Assembly (NCBI RefSeq): GCF_030538655.1
Contig: NZ_JAUNTO010000016.1
Coordinates: 1 to 64,000 of the forward strand
Origin: Paracoccus sp. (in: a-proteobacteria)
GTDB taxonomy: Bacteria > Pseudomonadota > Alphaproteobacteria > Rhodobacterales > Rhodobacteraceae
DNA: 64,000 nucleotides
Direction of reading: 5' to 3'
The position numbers and the translations under genes were made by a program. Position 1 is the stretch's first letter; every line of letters begins with the position of its first letter. The notes under the pieces are model-generated. The model was given only the letters and a program-made list of their open reading frames with translations, ran no database searches and was not told where the DNA came from. Below are positions 34,210 to 42,826 of the stretch, one piece after another.

Positions 34210-35124
34210 ATGCAGATCTACCTTCCTATCGCCGAAGTTTCGGTCAATGCGTTCACGCTGATCGGCCTTGGCGGCATTGTCGGATTGATGAGCGGGCTGT
34301 TCGGCGTCGGCGGCGGCTTTCTGATTACGCCACTGCTGTTCTTTATCGGTATCCCCCCCGCCATCGCGGTGGCGACCGGGGCCAATCAGGTCGTCGCCTC
34401 GTCGGTCAGCGGGGTGCTGGCGCATCTGAAGCGCAAGACGGTCGATTTCCGCATGGGCGGGGTCTTGCTGGCGGGGGGGATGGTCGGGTCGTGGCTGGGC
34501 GTCTGGGTCTTTACCCTGCTGCAACGGCTGGGGCAGGTCGATCTGGTGGTGCAGCTTTGCTATGTGGTGTTTCTGGGCCTGATCGGGGTGATGATGTTGC
34601 AGGAAAGCCTGCGCGCCCTGTCTGCCAGCCGCAAACCCGCCGTGCGCAAGCGGCTGCATCAGCATAATTGGGTGCATCGCCTGCCGCTGAAGGTGAAATT
34701 CCGGGCGTCGGGCCTGTATATCAGCGTTATCCCGCCGCTGGTGGTCGGGCTGCTGGTCGGGGTGCTGGCCGCGATCATGGGGGTGGGCGGCGGCTTTATC
34801 ATGGTTCCGGCGATGATCTACCTGCTGGGAATGCCGACCAAGGTCGTCGTCGGCACCTCGCTGTTCCAGATCACCTTCGTCACCGCCTTTACCACGCTGA
34901 TGCACGCGGTCAGCTATAATACCGTGGACATCATGCTGGCGGTGCTGCTGATTGTCGGTGGCGTGACCGGCGCGCAGCTTGGCACGCATCTGGGCGCCAA
35001 ACTGCGGGCGGAACAGTTGCGTATCCTGCTGGCGCTGCTGGTGCTGGCCGTCTGCGGCAAGCTGGCGCTGGATCTGTTCCTGCGGCCCGACGATCTGTAT
35101 TCCATTGCGGTGGGCCAGACATGA
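34210..35124 (+). CDS. Sulfite exporter TauE/SafE-family permease
   Basis: A 304-residue inner-membrane protein with the duplicated TauE/SafE repeat: GLGGIVGLMSGLFGVGGGFLITPLLFF (about residues 18-45) and GVLAAIMGVGGGFIMVPAMIYLLG in the second half, about eight membrane segments in all. The family exports sulfite or organosulfonate-derived anions, or imports related compounds. A longer frame to 34114 adds a charged, unconserved end. The ATG at 34210 follows AGGCAGG. It overlaps the TIGR02186 gene by ATGA, a pairing repeatedly found in alphaproteobacteria. Confidence 0.93.
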   Translation: MQIYLPIAEVSVNAFTLIGLGGIVGLMSGLFGVGGGFLITPLLFFIGIPPAIAVATGANQVVASSVSGVLAHLKRKTVDFRMGGVLLAGGMVGSWLGVWVFTLLQRLGQVDLVVQLCYVVFLGLIGVMMLQESLRALSASRKPAVRKRLHQHNWVHRLPLKVKFRASGLYISVIPPLVVGLLVGVLAAIMGVGGGFIMVPAMIYLLGMPTKVVVGTSLFQITFVTAFTTLMHAVSYNTVDIMLAVLLIVGGVTGAQLGTHLGAKLRAEQLRILLALLVLAVCGKLALDLFLRPDDLYSIAVGQT

Positions 35125-35963
35125 GGGCGTTTGTGCTGGCTGCATTGCTGTTCGCCCTGCCTGTTGCCGCCGCTGCGCAGCAGCCCGATGATACCTATCC
35201 CACCTATCGCGATTTCGGCCGCCCCGCCGATGAACCCGGCGTGCCCCCCCCGCAGGAAGAGGTGGTCGCGGGCCTGTCCAGCGATGCGGTGGCGATCACC
35301 GCCAGCTTTGACGGGTCCGACATCCTGATCTATGGCGCGGTCAAGCGTGAAACCCCGATCCCCCCCGGTCCGCCCTTGCAGGTGATCGTCACGGTCGAGG
35401 GGCCGGGGCAGGTGCTGACCATCCGCCGCAAATCGCGCAAGCTGGGCATCTGGTTGAACACCGAATCGCTGCATGTGGGTGCGGTGCCCAGTTTTTATGT
35501 GGTGACAACCTCGGCCCCGTTGTCGCAGATTTTGCTGCCGGAATACGACACCCGCTATCGCATCTCGGTGCCGCTGGCGATGCGCGCCTTTGCCGGGCCG
35601 GTTCAGGTCGAGGATACCGTGCCCTTTACCGAGGCGCTGGTCCGTCAGCGCCAGCAGGACGGGATCTATCGTCTGGACGAGGGCGATGTTCACATCGCCG
35701 AACAGACGCTGTTCCGCGCCGACGTGCGGCTGCCTGCCAATCTGATCGAGGGCGAATACCGCACCCGCATCTTTCTGTTGCGCGATGGCCGGATCATCGA
35801 CGTCTATCGCGCCCCGATCGAGGTGCGAAAGGTCGGGCTGGAACGCTGGCTTTACCGCATGGCCTTTGACCAGCCGCTGCTTTACGGGTTGATGTCATTG
35901 GCGGTCGCCGTGATCGCGGGCTGGGGCGCGTCAGCGGCCTTCCGGCTGGTGCGGCGGAGCTGA
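35121..35963 (+). CDS. TIGR02186 family periplasmic/anchored protein
   Basis: A 280-residue protein with signal peptide MRAFVLAALLFALPVAAAAQ, a beta-rich periplasmic region (VVAGLSSDAVAITASFDGSDILIYGAVKRE, VIVTVEGPGQVLTIRRKSRKLGIW, VPSFYVVTTSAPL) and a C-terminal membrane segment (LLYGLMSLAVAVIAGWGASAAF) with a basic tail. This is the TIGR02186 layout. The function is unknown, but it regularly accompanies TauE/SafE permeases, and here its ATG lies inside the permease stop, suggesting a joint complex. Confidence 0.92.
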   Translation: MRAFVLAALLFALPVAAAAQQPDDTYPTYRDFGRPADEPGVPPPQEEVVAGLSSDAVAITASFDGSDILIYGAVKRETPIPPGPPLQVIVTVEGPGQVLTIRRKSRKLGIWLNTESLHVGAVPSFYVVTTSAPLSQILLPEYDTRYRISVPLAMRAFAGPVQVEDTVPFTEALVRQRQQDGIYRLDEGDVHIAEQTLFRADVRLPANLIEGEYRTRIFLLRDGRIIDVYRAPIEVRKVGLERWLYRMAFDQPLLYGLMSLAVAVIAGWGASAAFRLVRRS

Positions 35964-36017
35964 CTGCCGGTGCCAGCTTTCCCGACTTGAGACCGAAACC
36001 AACGCAAGGAACATCGA

Positions 36018-36425
36018 ATGCTGACTGTCGATGCTGTCGATCATCTGGTTATCAACGTCACGAACGTCGAGGCGTCAGCGGCATGGTATGCGCGCGTTCT
36101 TGGCATGAAGCGCGTCGATAACCCGGCGAGCGGGGGCCATATCAGAACCAGCATGATGTTCGGGCAAAGCAAGATCAACCTGCGCCCCGCCGATTTCAGT
36201 CAGGATCTGTGGTTTACCGGGCTGGTGCCCGCGCCGGGCAGCGATGACATCTGTTTTCTGACCCAAAGCACACCGGACGAGGTGGTGCGGCATTTCCAGG
36301 ACTGCGGGGTGGAGATTGTCGAAGGGCCGACAGATAAAAGCGGCGCCTTGGGGCGGCTTTGTTCGGTCTATATCCGCGACCCGGACGGGAACCTGATCGA
36401 AGTGTCGTCCTACATCGACTGCTGA
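36018..36425 (+). CDS. VOC-family (glyoxalase/dioxygenase fold) protein
   Basis: A 135-residue vicinal-oxygen-chelate protein with two beta-alpha-beta-beta-beta modules: VDHLVINVTNVEASAAWYARVLGM at residues 7-30 with metal ligand His9, and CSVYIRDPDGNLIEVSSY at the C-terminus with ligand Glu near 129. The VYIRDPDGNLIE ending resembles fosfomycin-resistance and virulence-type VOC proteins, but no resistance function can be claimed. It stands alone between the TIGR02186 gene and the convergent malyl-CoA lyase. Confidence 0.9.
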   Translation: MLTVDAVDHLVINVTNVEASAAWYARVLGMKRVDNPASGGHIRTSMMFGQSKINLRPADFSQDLWFTGLVPAPGSDDICFLTQSTPDEVVRHFQDCGVEIVEGPTDKSGALGRLCSVYIRDPDGNLIEVSSYIDC

Positions 36426-36467
36426 GGCGCTGCGCCTGCCCAGAAGGCTGCGCAGCGCGCGTATGTG

Positions 36468-37430
36468 TCATCCTTTGGCGGCGATCTTGTTGGCCTGATC
36501 GACGATGACCTGTGCCTGTTTGATCGAGGCGATGTCCACCAGCCGCCCCTTGTAAACGGTCGCGCCTGCGCCGGTGCGGGTGGCCTCGGCCATGGCGGCC
36601 AGAATCTCATGTGCTTCGGTCACGGCCTTGTCGCTGGGCGAAAACACCTCATTTGCCAGCGCCACCTGACTGGGATGGATCGCCCATTTCCCGACCATCC
36701 CCAGCGTGGCCGAACGCAGCGCCTGCGCGCGAAAGCCCTCGGGGTCGCTGAAATCGCCGAACGGACCATCGACCGGCAAAACGCCATGCGTGCGGCAGGC
36801 GGCCACGATCTTGGCCTGCGCCCAGTGCCACGGATCGGACCAGTATTTCGCCCCCTCGCGGTGCATGTAATAGTTTTCCTGCGTCCCGCCGATGCCGGTC
36901 GTCGCCATGCCCATCGAGGCGGCGAAATCGGCCGCGCCAAGGCTGATCGCCTCCATCCGGGGGGATGCGGCCGCGATTTCTTCGACATGGCATATGCCGG
37001 CGGCGGTTTCGATAATCGCCTCAAACGCAATGGGCTTTGCCCGCCCCTTGGCCTTTTCCACCGCCGTCACCAGCGCATCGACGGCATAAATGTCGCTGGC
37101 GTTCCCGGCCTTGGGAATCATGATCTGGTCCAGCCGGTCCCCGGCCTGTTCCAGCAGGTCCACCACGTCGCGATACCAGAACGGCGTATCCAGCCCGTTG
37201 ATCCGCACCGACAGCGTTTTGTCGCCCCAATCCACGTCACCGATGGCCTGAATGACGTTCTTGCGCGCCTGTTCCTTGTCGTCGGGCGCAACGGAATCTT
37301 CCAGATCAAGGTTGATGACATCCGCCGCCGAAGTCGCCATCTTTTCAAACAGCGCGGGGCGAGAGCCGGGGCCGAACAGCTGGCAGCGGTTCAGGCGGGC
37401 GGCGGGCAGAGGCTGGGTGCGAAAGCTCAT
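36468..37430 (-). CDS. mcl1: L-malyl-CoA/beta-methylmalyl-CoA lyase
   Basis: Mg2+-dependent CitE-like lyase that cleaves beta-methylmalyl-CoA to glyoxylate and propionyl-CoA and forms malyl-CoA, a step of the ethylmalonyl-CoA pathway. The 320-residue product matches the Rhodobacter enzyme in length. It has SRPALFEKMATSAADVINLDLEDSVAP (Glu-Asp ligands near residue 45), SVRINGLDTPFWYRDV, FEAIIETAAGICHVEEIA and KWAIHPSQVALANEVF. Frames to 37520 add unconserved residues. The ATG at 37430 (MSFRTQPLPAARLNRCQLF) is chosen. Separated from the upstream MFS gene by a terminator. Confidence 0.94.
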   Translation of the reverse strand: MSFRTQPLPAARLNRCQLFGPGSRPALFEKMATSAADVINLDLEDSVAPDDKEQARKNVIQAIGDVDWGDKTLSVRINGLDTPFWYRDVVDLLEQAGDRLDQIMIPKAGNASDIYAVDALVTAVEKAKGRAKPIAFEAIIETAAGICHVEEIAAASPRMEAISLGAADFAASMGMATTGIGGTQENYYMHREGAKYWSDPWHWAQAKIVAACRTHGVLPVDGPFGDFSDPEGFRAQALRSATLGMVGKWAIHPSQVALANEVFSPSDKAVTEAHEILAAMAEATRTGAGATVYKGRLVDIASIKQAQVIVDQANKIAAKG

Positions 37431-37518
37431 CTTGGGCCTTTCGGAAAGTTGCGTGAAAATCTGCCTGATGGCTAGATTATTGCCACACCCCATGCAAGGC
37501 GCATCTCGCACCCGCAGC

Positions 37519-37549
37519 AAAAAGCCGCGCCAGCAAAACCGGCGCGGCT
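37519..37549 (-). terminator. Rho-independent terminator after the MFS gene
   Basis: Minus-strand 9-bp stem AGCCGCGCC (37549-37541) and GGCGCGGCT (37531-37523), 9-base loop, followed by TTTTTGC. It lies 25 bases after the MFS stop and before malyl-CoA lyase. Confidence 0.88.
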
Positions 37550-37573
37550 GAATTTTCAGTCAGGGCAGGGCGG

Positions 37574-38917
37574 TCAGTGACCGCCAGCCGCCGGTATCGG
37601 CAGGTTGCTGGCCGGTTGGTTCGGCTTGGTGCGGATCATCAGCGTCGCCAGTGCCGCAAGGATCAGCAGCACACCGGCAAAACTGATGGCCGTGCTGGGG
37701 TTCGATCCAAGGAAGGTTTTGTAGATAAACCCGAATGTCACCGTCTCGATCAGCATCGGGATCACGATCATCATATTGATGATGCCCATGTAAACGCCAT
37801 AGCGTTCCTTGGGGATCTCGGTCACGGCGATCAGATAGGGCACGCCCATCATGCTGGCCCAGCCGATCCCGAACCCGATCATCGGCACGAACAGCATGTA
37901 TTTGTTCGAAATATGCGGGAAGATCAGCAGTGCCGCACCTGCCAGCGTGACGGCAAAGGCATGGACCATCTTGGGTGCCCAGCGATGCGCCAGCCAGACC
38001 AGACCAAAGGCCGATGAAAAGGTGACGACGTTATAGAAACCGTTGACCAGCCCGGTCCAGCCCACCGCCTCTTGATACAGGGCATGGTCGGCGACGGTGG
38101 CGTTCCAGACAGATTTCGCAATGGAATGCGATACATACTGCCAATAGATGAACATCGCATACCACTGGAACAGATAGACCAGCGCCAGTTGCCACAATGC
38201 GTTGGGCATCACGCGGATGGCGTCAAAGATTTCCGTAATGGCGGCAAACAGCCCTTTGGGCTTGGCGCGCAATTCGGCCAGTTCGGCTTCGGTCGGCGGG
38301 TTTTCGGGCGTGGACAGCACCGAAACCAGCACCGAGCCAATCGAACAGATCGCGCCGACATAGAATGAACCGAACACCCAATAGGGAATGCCCGATTCCG
38401 TCACGCCGCCAATATATTTCTGGAACACATACAGCGAGACGTTCGCCAGCGTGATCCCAAGCCCTGTGAAAAAGCTCTGCATCAAAAAGCCGGTGGCGTG
38501 CTGACCAGCGGGCAGTTTGTCGGCGATAAAGGCGCGGTAAGGTTCCATCGCGGTATTGTTGCTGATGTCCAGCATCCACAGCAGCAGCACGGCCATCCAA
38601 AGCGCGGTGACATGCGGATAAAAGAACAGACAGATCGAACAACCGATAGCGCCGATCAGGAAATATGGCCGCCGGCGACCAAGACCCGGAATCCAGGTGC
38701 GGTCCGACAGTGCGCCGATGATCGGCTGCACGATCAGCCCCGTCACCGGCCCCGCCATGTTCAGCAGCGGCAGCTGTTCCGGGTTGGCGTTCAGAAAGCT
38801 GAACACCGGGTTGATTGCCGTTTGTTGCAGGCCAAAACTATATTGAATCCCGAAAAAGCCGAAATTCATCAACATGATCTGGCGAAATGTCATCGCCAGA
38901 CGTGGATCGACTGCCAT
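37574..38917 (-). CDS. Major facilitator superfamily transporter, sugar/cation (SLC45-like) type
   Basis: A 447-residue, 12-segment MFS protein. Residues near 50-80 hold [20 protein letters not shown], the loop-2/3 motif of the glycoside-pentoside-hexuronide/SLC45 branch, with [11 protein letters not shown] after it, and [21 protein letters not shown] lies near the end. This branch often moves sucrose or other disaccharides, but the substrate here is unknown. Several upstream in-frame ATGs exist. The one at 38917 has GGGGGAAAG four bases ahead and yields [18 protein letters not shown], so it is chosen. It is divergent from the transaminase gene with 249 bases between. Confidence 0.9.
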   Translation of the reverse strand: MAVDPRLAMTFRQIMLMNFGFFGIQYSFGLQQTAINPVFSFLNANPEQLPLLNMAGPVTGLIVQPIIGALSDRTWIPGLGRRRPYFLIGAIGCSICLFFYPHVTALWMAVLLLWMLDISNNTAMEPYRAFIADKLPAGQHATGFLMQSFFTGLGITLANVSLYVFQKYIGGVTESGIPYWVFGSFYVGAICSIGSVLVSVLSTPENPPTEAELAELRAKPKGLFAAITEIFDAIRVMPNALWQLALVYLFQWYAMFIYWQYVSHSIAKSVWNATVADHALYQEAVGWTGLVNGFYNVVTFSSAFGLVWLAHRWAPKMVHAFAVTLAGAALLIFPHISNKYMLFVPMIGFGIGWASMMGVPYLIAVTEIPKERYGVYMGIINMMIVIPMLIETVTFGFIYKTFLGSNPSTAISFAGVLLILAALATLMIRTKPNQPASNLPIPAAGGH

Positions 38918-39166
38918 TCTTTCCCCCATTTGACAGACCGTATGAACGGCGGATTCGTAGACACCCCTTCCCGAATCACTTTTCCGTTGGCGGTAGCGAT
39001 AGCGCAAACACAAGAATTTTATAGTCACAATATTGTCGCATGGCGCGGCGTTGGGCAGGATCGCTCCTGCACAGCAGTTTCTGCTTGATTTTTAGGCAAA
39101 CCCGGCAAGCCTTGACGGGCGATCCCTTTCGGCGGAAACCCCCCATGTCAACAAGAGGATAGCGAC

Positions 39167-40027
39167 ATGACCCGCACCGTCTATGTGAACGGCGATTACC
39201 TGCCCGAAGATCAGGCCAGGGTTTCGGTTTTCGATCGGGGTTTTCTGATGGCAGACGCGGTGTATGAGGTGACCAGCGTGCTGGGCGGCAAGCTGATCGA
39301 CTTTGCCGGGCATCTGACCCGGCTGAAACGCTCGCTGGCCGAGCTTGAGATGACCAATCCGCACAGCGATGACGAATGGCTGGCGATCCATCGCCGCATG
39401 GTGGCGGATAACGGCATCGACGAAGGGCTGATCTATCTTCAGGTCACGCGCGGCAACCCCGGCGACCGCGATTTCGCCTATCCGTCCGCCGACACCGCGC
39501 CGACCGTGGTTCTGTTCACGCAGGCCAAGACGCAACTGGCCGACAGTCCGGCGGCCAAGGTCGGCATCAGCGTTATTTCCGTGCCCGACCTGCGGTGGAG
39601 CCGCCGCGACATCAAGACGGTGCAGCTTTTGTATCCGTCGATGGCCAAGATGGCCGCCAAGGCGGCGGGTGCCGATGACGCGTGGTTCGTCGAGGATGGT
39701 TTCGTGACCGAGGGCAGCAGTAACAACACCTATATCGTCAAGGATGGCGTCATCGTCACCCGCGCGCTGTCGAACGATATTCTGCACGGTATCACCCGCG
39801 CCGCCGTCCTGCGCTTTGCAGCCGAGGCGCAGATGAAAATCGAAGAGCGCAACTTTACCATTGCCGAGGCTCAGGCGGCGGATGAGGCGTTCTATACCTC
39901 CGCGTCGTCCTTTGTGATGCCTGTGGTGTCGGTTGACGGGGCGTCGGTCGGTGACGGCAAACCCGGCCCGGTGGCGGCTCGCCTGCGCGACATTTACCTT
40001 GAGGAAAGCCGCAAATCGGCGGTCTGA
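39167..40027 (+). CDS. D-amino-acid transaminase (fold-type IV)
   Basis: PLP enzyme interconverting D-alanine and D-glutamate with their keto acids. The 286-residue product opens VYVNGDYLPEDQARVSVFDRGFLMADAVYEV, the fold-IV signature. The Schiff-base lysine is Lys150 in RRDIKTVQLL, and the phosphate-binding part is EGSSNNTYIV, with GITRAAVL after it. DIKT-x-QLL points to DAAT rather than branched-chain transaminase or ADC lyase. RBS AGAGGA precedes the ATG. No racemase or D-amino-acid catabolic gene is adjacent. Confidence 0.9.
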   Translation: MTRTVYVNGDYLPEDQARVSVFDRGFLMADAVYEVTSVLGGKLIDFAGHLTRLKRSLAELEMTNPHSDDEWLAIHRRMVADNGIDEGLIYLQVTRGNPGDRDFAYPSADTAPTVVLFTQAKTQLADSPAAKVGISVISVPDLRWSRRDIKTVQLLYPSMAKMAAKAAGADDAWFVEDGFVTEGSSNNTYIVKDGVIVTRALSNDILHGITRAAVLRFAAEAQMKIEERNFTIAEAQAADEAFYTSASSFVMPVVSVDGASVGDGKPGPVAARLRDIYLEESRKSAV

Positions 40028-40072
40028 CCCGCCCCAGGGTGTGCATCGGGGCAAACAGCACGCCCTGACAGA

Positions 40073-41080
40073 TCAGGCGAACCGTGCCTTGGTGCGGTTC
40101 GCAAACGCCACCAGTGACAGCATCACCGGCACTTCGACCAGAACGCCGACCACGGTGGCCAGTGCCGCGCCTGAATTCAGCCCGAACAGGCTGATCGCCA
40201 CCGCCACCGCCAGTTCGAAAAAGTTCGAGGTGCCGATCAGCGCGCAAGGGGCCGCGATCTTGTGCGGCACGCGCCACGCCCATGCGGCGGCATAGGCCAG
40301 CGCAAAGATGCCATAGGACTGGATCAGGATCGGCACCGCGATCATGGCGATGACGGCGGGGCGATCCAGAATGGTGCCGCCTTGCAGGCCGAACAGGATC
40401 GTCACGGTCGCAATCAGCCCGATCATCGACCACGGCTTGATCCGGGCGGTAAAGGCGTCGATTGCCTGCGGGCTGCCAAGGGCGCGGCGGGTCGCCATCC
40501 CCGCGATCAGCGGCAGCACGATATACAGCACCGTCGCCAGAACCAGCGTTTGCCACGGCACCGAAATATCGGTCACGCCCAGCAAAAAGGCGACGATGGG
40601 CGCAAAGGCGAAAATCATGATGACATCGTTCACCGACACCTGCACCAGCGTATAGGTTTCGTCTCCGCGCGTCAGTTGTGACCAGACCAGCACCATCGCT
40701 GTGCAGGGCGCGGCGCCCAGCAGGATCAGCCCGGCGATATATTGCGCCGCGTCTGCGGGGGCGATCCATGGCGCAAACACATGGTCAAAGAACAGCACCG
40801 CCAGCAGCGCCATGGTAAAGGGCTTGATAAGCCAGTTCACCGTCAGCGTAATCAGCAGCCCGCGCGGCTGGCGGGCGACTACGGGCAGCGCCGCCGGATC
40901 GACGCCGATCATCATCGGATAGACCATCGCCCAGATCAGCAGGGCGACGACCAGATTGATGTTGGCCACCTCGGCTGCGGCGATGGCGGCGAACAGGCCG
41001 GGCATGACGACGCCAAGGGTCAGACCGGCAAGGATCGCCAGCCCGACCCAGATCGTCAGGTAACGTTCGAAACGGCTCAT
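40073..41080 (-). CDS. arsB: ACR3-family arsenite efflux permease
   Basis: Inner-membrane antiporter that expels As(III). The 335-residue protein has ten hydrophobic segments, opens [24 protein letters not shown], and keeps the essential cysteine in [23 protein letters not shown] (Cys near residue 122), which is the ACR3 signature. [14 protein letters not shown] near 270 is the second conserved block. This is the ACR3 type, not the ArsB/NhaD type, even though arsB is the common symbol. Start and stop of the fused ArsR-ArsC gene overlap in ATGA, so the two are coupled. Confidence 0.95.
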   Translation of the reverse strand: MSRFERYLTIWVGLAILAGLTLGVVMPGLFAAIAAAEVANINLVVALLIWAMVYPMMIGVDPAALPVVARQPRGLLITLTVNWLIKPFTMALLAVLFFDHVFAPWIAPADAAQYIAGLILLGAAPCTAMVLVWSQLTRGDETYTLVQVSVNDVIMIFAFAPIVAFLLGVTDISVPWQTLVLATVLYIVLPLIAGMATRRALGSPQAIDAFTARIKPWSMIGLIATVTILFGLQGGTILDRPAVIAMIAVPILIQSYGIFALAYAAAWAWRVPHKIAAPCALIGTSNFFELAVAVAISLFGLNSGAALATVVGVLVEVPVMLSLVAFANRTKARFA

Positions 41081-41931
41081 TCCGGGGTGTTTCCGATGTT
41101 TTCGACTTCGCTTTGCAAGGAATTGCGGCCAAGCGTTTCGACGGGCAGGGCGGCCAGCAGGCCGATGCGCGTGGCCAACAGGCGGTGCGCGCGGTTAAAG
41201 GCATGGGCGATTTCGGCCTCGGTGCCGGTTGCGGCGCCGGGATCGGGGATCGACCAATGCGCGCTGATCGGATGGCCGGGCCAGATCGGGCAGGTTTCGT
41301 TCGCGGCGCTGTCGCAGACGGTGAACACGAAATCCATCTGCGGTGCATCGGGTGCGGCGAATTCATCCCAGCTTTTGGACCGCAGCCCGGCGGTTGGATA
41401 ACCCAGCCGTTCCAGCAACTGGATCGTGCACGGGTTCGGTGCCGCGGCGGGCTGCGAGCCTGCCGAAAACCCCCGAAACCGGCCCGAGGGGTCGGCATTC
41501 AGGATCGCTTCGCCGATCAACGAGCGGGCCGAATTGGCGGTGCACAGGAACAGCACATTGAAAGGACGTTCGGTCATCGCAGCCTCGCTTTGTGTGATAA
41601 GCCGGTCCAGCGACGGGCCGCACAGCCCCGGACGCCCGCCGCAACAATCGCGCAGCAAAAAGGCGGCCAGCGCGGCGATATGGTCGGGCCGGGCATGGTA
41701 ACGAATACTGCGCCCCTGCCGTTCCGTCGTTACCAGCCCCGCCTGCGCCAGAACCGACAGGTTTGCGGACAGGCTGTTGGGCAGGGCATCCAGACGGGCG
41801 GCCAGTTCGCCTGCGACAAGGCCATGCGGATGGGCCGCGACCAGTTCGCGCAGCGCGGCAAGGCGCATCGGCTGGGCCAGCGCGGAAAATCCGGCGATGG
41901 CCATTTCGGGTGTCATCGACATTGATTCCAT
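41077..41931 (-). CDS. ArsR regulator fused to thioredoxin-type arsenate reductase
   Basis: A 284-residue two-domain protein. Residues 1-115 are an ArsR/SmtB winged helix ([38 protein letters not shown]) with Cys96, Cys97 and Cys104 in [12 protein letters not shown], a likely As(III) site. Residues 120-284 are a low-molecular-weight phosphatase-type ArsC with P-loop CTANSARS (Cys130) and the redox pair Cys206 and Cys214. It would reduce arsenate and also sense the product. ATG codons at 41931, 41922 and 41916 are all possible. A palindrome overlaps the first, implying autorepression. The ACR3 pump follows in ATGA. Confidence 0.92.
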   Translation of the reverse strand: MESMSMTPEMAIAGFSALAQPMRLAALRELVAAHPHGLVAGELAARLDALPNSLSANLSVLAQAGLVTTERQGRSIRYHARPDHIAALAAFLLRDCCGGRPGLCGPSLDRLITQSEAAMTERPFNVLFLCTANSARSLIGEAILNADPSGRFRGFSAGSQPAAAPNPCTIQLLERLGYPTAGLRSKSWDEFAAPDAPQMDFVFTVCDSAANETCPIWPGHPISAHWSIPDPGAATGTEAEIAHAFNRAHRLLATRIGLLAALPVETLGRNSLQSEVENIGNTPE

Positions 41932-41953
41932 ATTTCCAGAATAATGGAAATAT
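41930..41953. promoter_or_regulatory. Probable ArsR operator
   Basis: A 9-bp perfect inverted repeat, ATATTTCCA and TGGAAATAT with a 6-base spacer, at the start of the ars operon. Position over the first possible start codon would block transcription or translation when ArsR is bound. It is AT-rich, in contrast to the surroundings. Confidence 0.7.
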
Positions 41954-41971
41954 AAACCGAGACAAGCCCCA

Positions 41972-42712
41972 TCAGACCTCTGCCTGCACCAGAACCTGCG
42001 TCAGCACCGGGGCCAGCCGCGCCGCCCACTCGCGCTGGCCTGCCTCGTCGCGGATCAGATCGTTGCGCAATTCGATCAGAACATTCGGGCGCCCCGGTTT
42101 CAGCGCGTGGCGGTCGATGGAATCGCCGTCCAGATGCCCGGCGTAGGGTTCGTTGTCGCCGGTGATCCATCCCTGTTCCCGGCAGGCGGCAATCAGCGGC
42201 GGGCCAAGCCGTTCGTCGTCATGCGAATACAGCACCCCCACCTGCCAAGGCCGGGGCGCGCGGCCCTTCAGGCGCGGGGTGAACGAATGCACCGCGCAGA
42301 TGCAGCGATCCGGGTGCCGCGCCGCCAGTGCCCCCAACGCCGCGTGATAGGGGCGATGCAGCCGTTCAAGCCGTTGCAGTTTGTCATCCGGTGTGGCGTG
42401 TTTGTTGGCGGGGATCACCGTGCCGTCATACAGCCGCATCAGCAGGGTCGGGTCGTCCTCGCCGCGATTCGGGTCGATCACCAGCCGCGAAAAATTGGAA
42501 AAGATCGCCGGGGCGTCCAGCAACCCGGCCAGATGCGCCGCCACGCCAGCCGCGCCCACGTCATAGGCGATATGGCGGGCCATATCTTCGGCTGCGATGC
42601 CCAGATCGCCGCCCCCAACCCAGCCGGGCACATGATTCGTCGCATGATCGCATGTCACCAGCCAGCGCGAGGGGCGGTCGGCCCCGGTGATCCAGAATGC
42701 TTCGTCCGTCAT
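41972..42712 (-). CDS. N-formylglutamate amidohydrolase family protein
   Basis: A 246-residue Zn-type amidohydrolase of the FGase family, which in histidine degradation releases formate and glutamate. Visible: LVTCDHATNHVPGW near residues 18-31, SRLVIDPNRGEDDPTLL, HRPYHAAL, CAVHSFTPRLKG with the metal His, and GRPNVLIELRNDLIRDEAGQ at the C-terminus. No other hut gene is nearby, so it may act on another N-acyl substrate. It lies just upstream of the ars operon on the same strand, 41 bases from the ArsR-ArsC start. Confidence 0.9.
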   Translation of the reverse strand: MTDEAFWITGADRPSRWLVTCDHATNHVPGWVGGGDLGIAAEDMARHIAYDVGAAGVAAHLAGLLDAPAIFSNFSRLVIDPNRGEDDPTLLMRLYDGTVIPANKHATPDDKLQRLERLHRPYHAALGALAARHPDRCICAVHSFTPRLKGRAPRPWQVGVLYSHDDERLGPPLIAACREQGWITGDNEPYAGHLDGDSIDRHALKPGRPNVLIELRNDLIRDEAGQREWAARLAPVLTQVLVQAEV

Positions 42713-42826
42713 GATTCCGCCGTAATTGACCCGCAGGATTTAGGCCATCGAGGCGCGTAACACCAGTTGCCACCACAAGTTGAATCCGGCATAGATAGCG
42801 CAAACACGGTCAAAAGGACGGAACGG

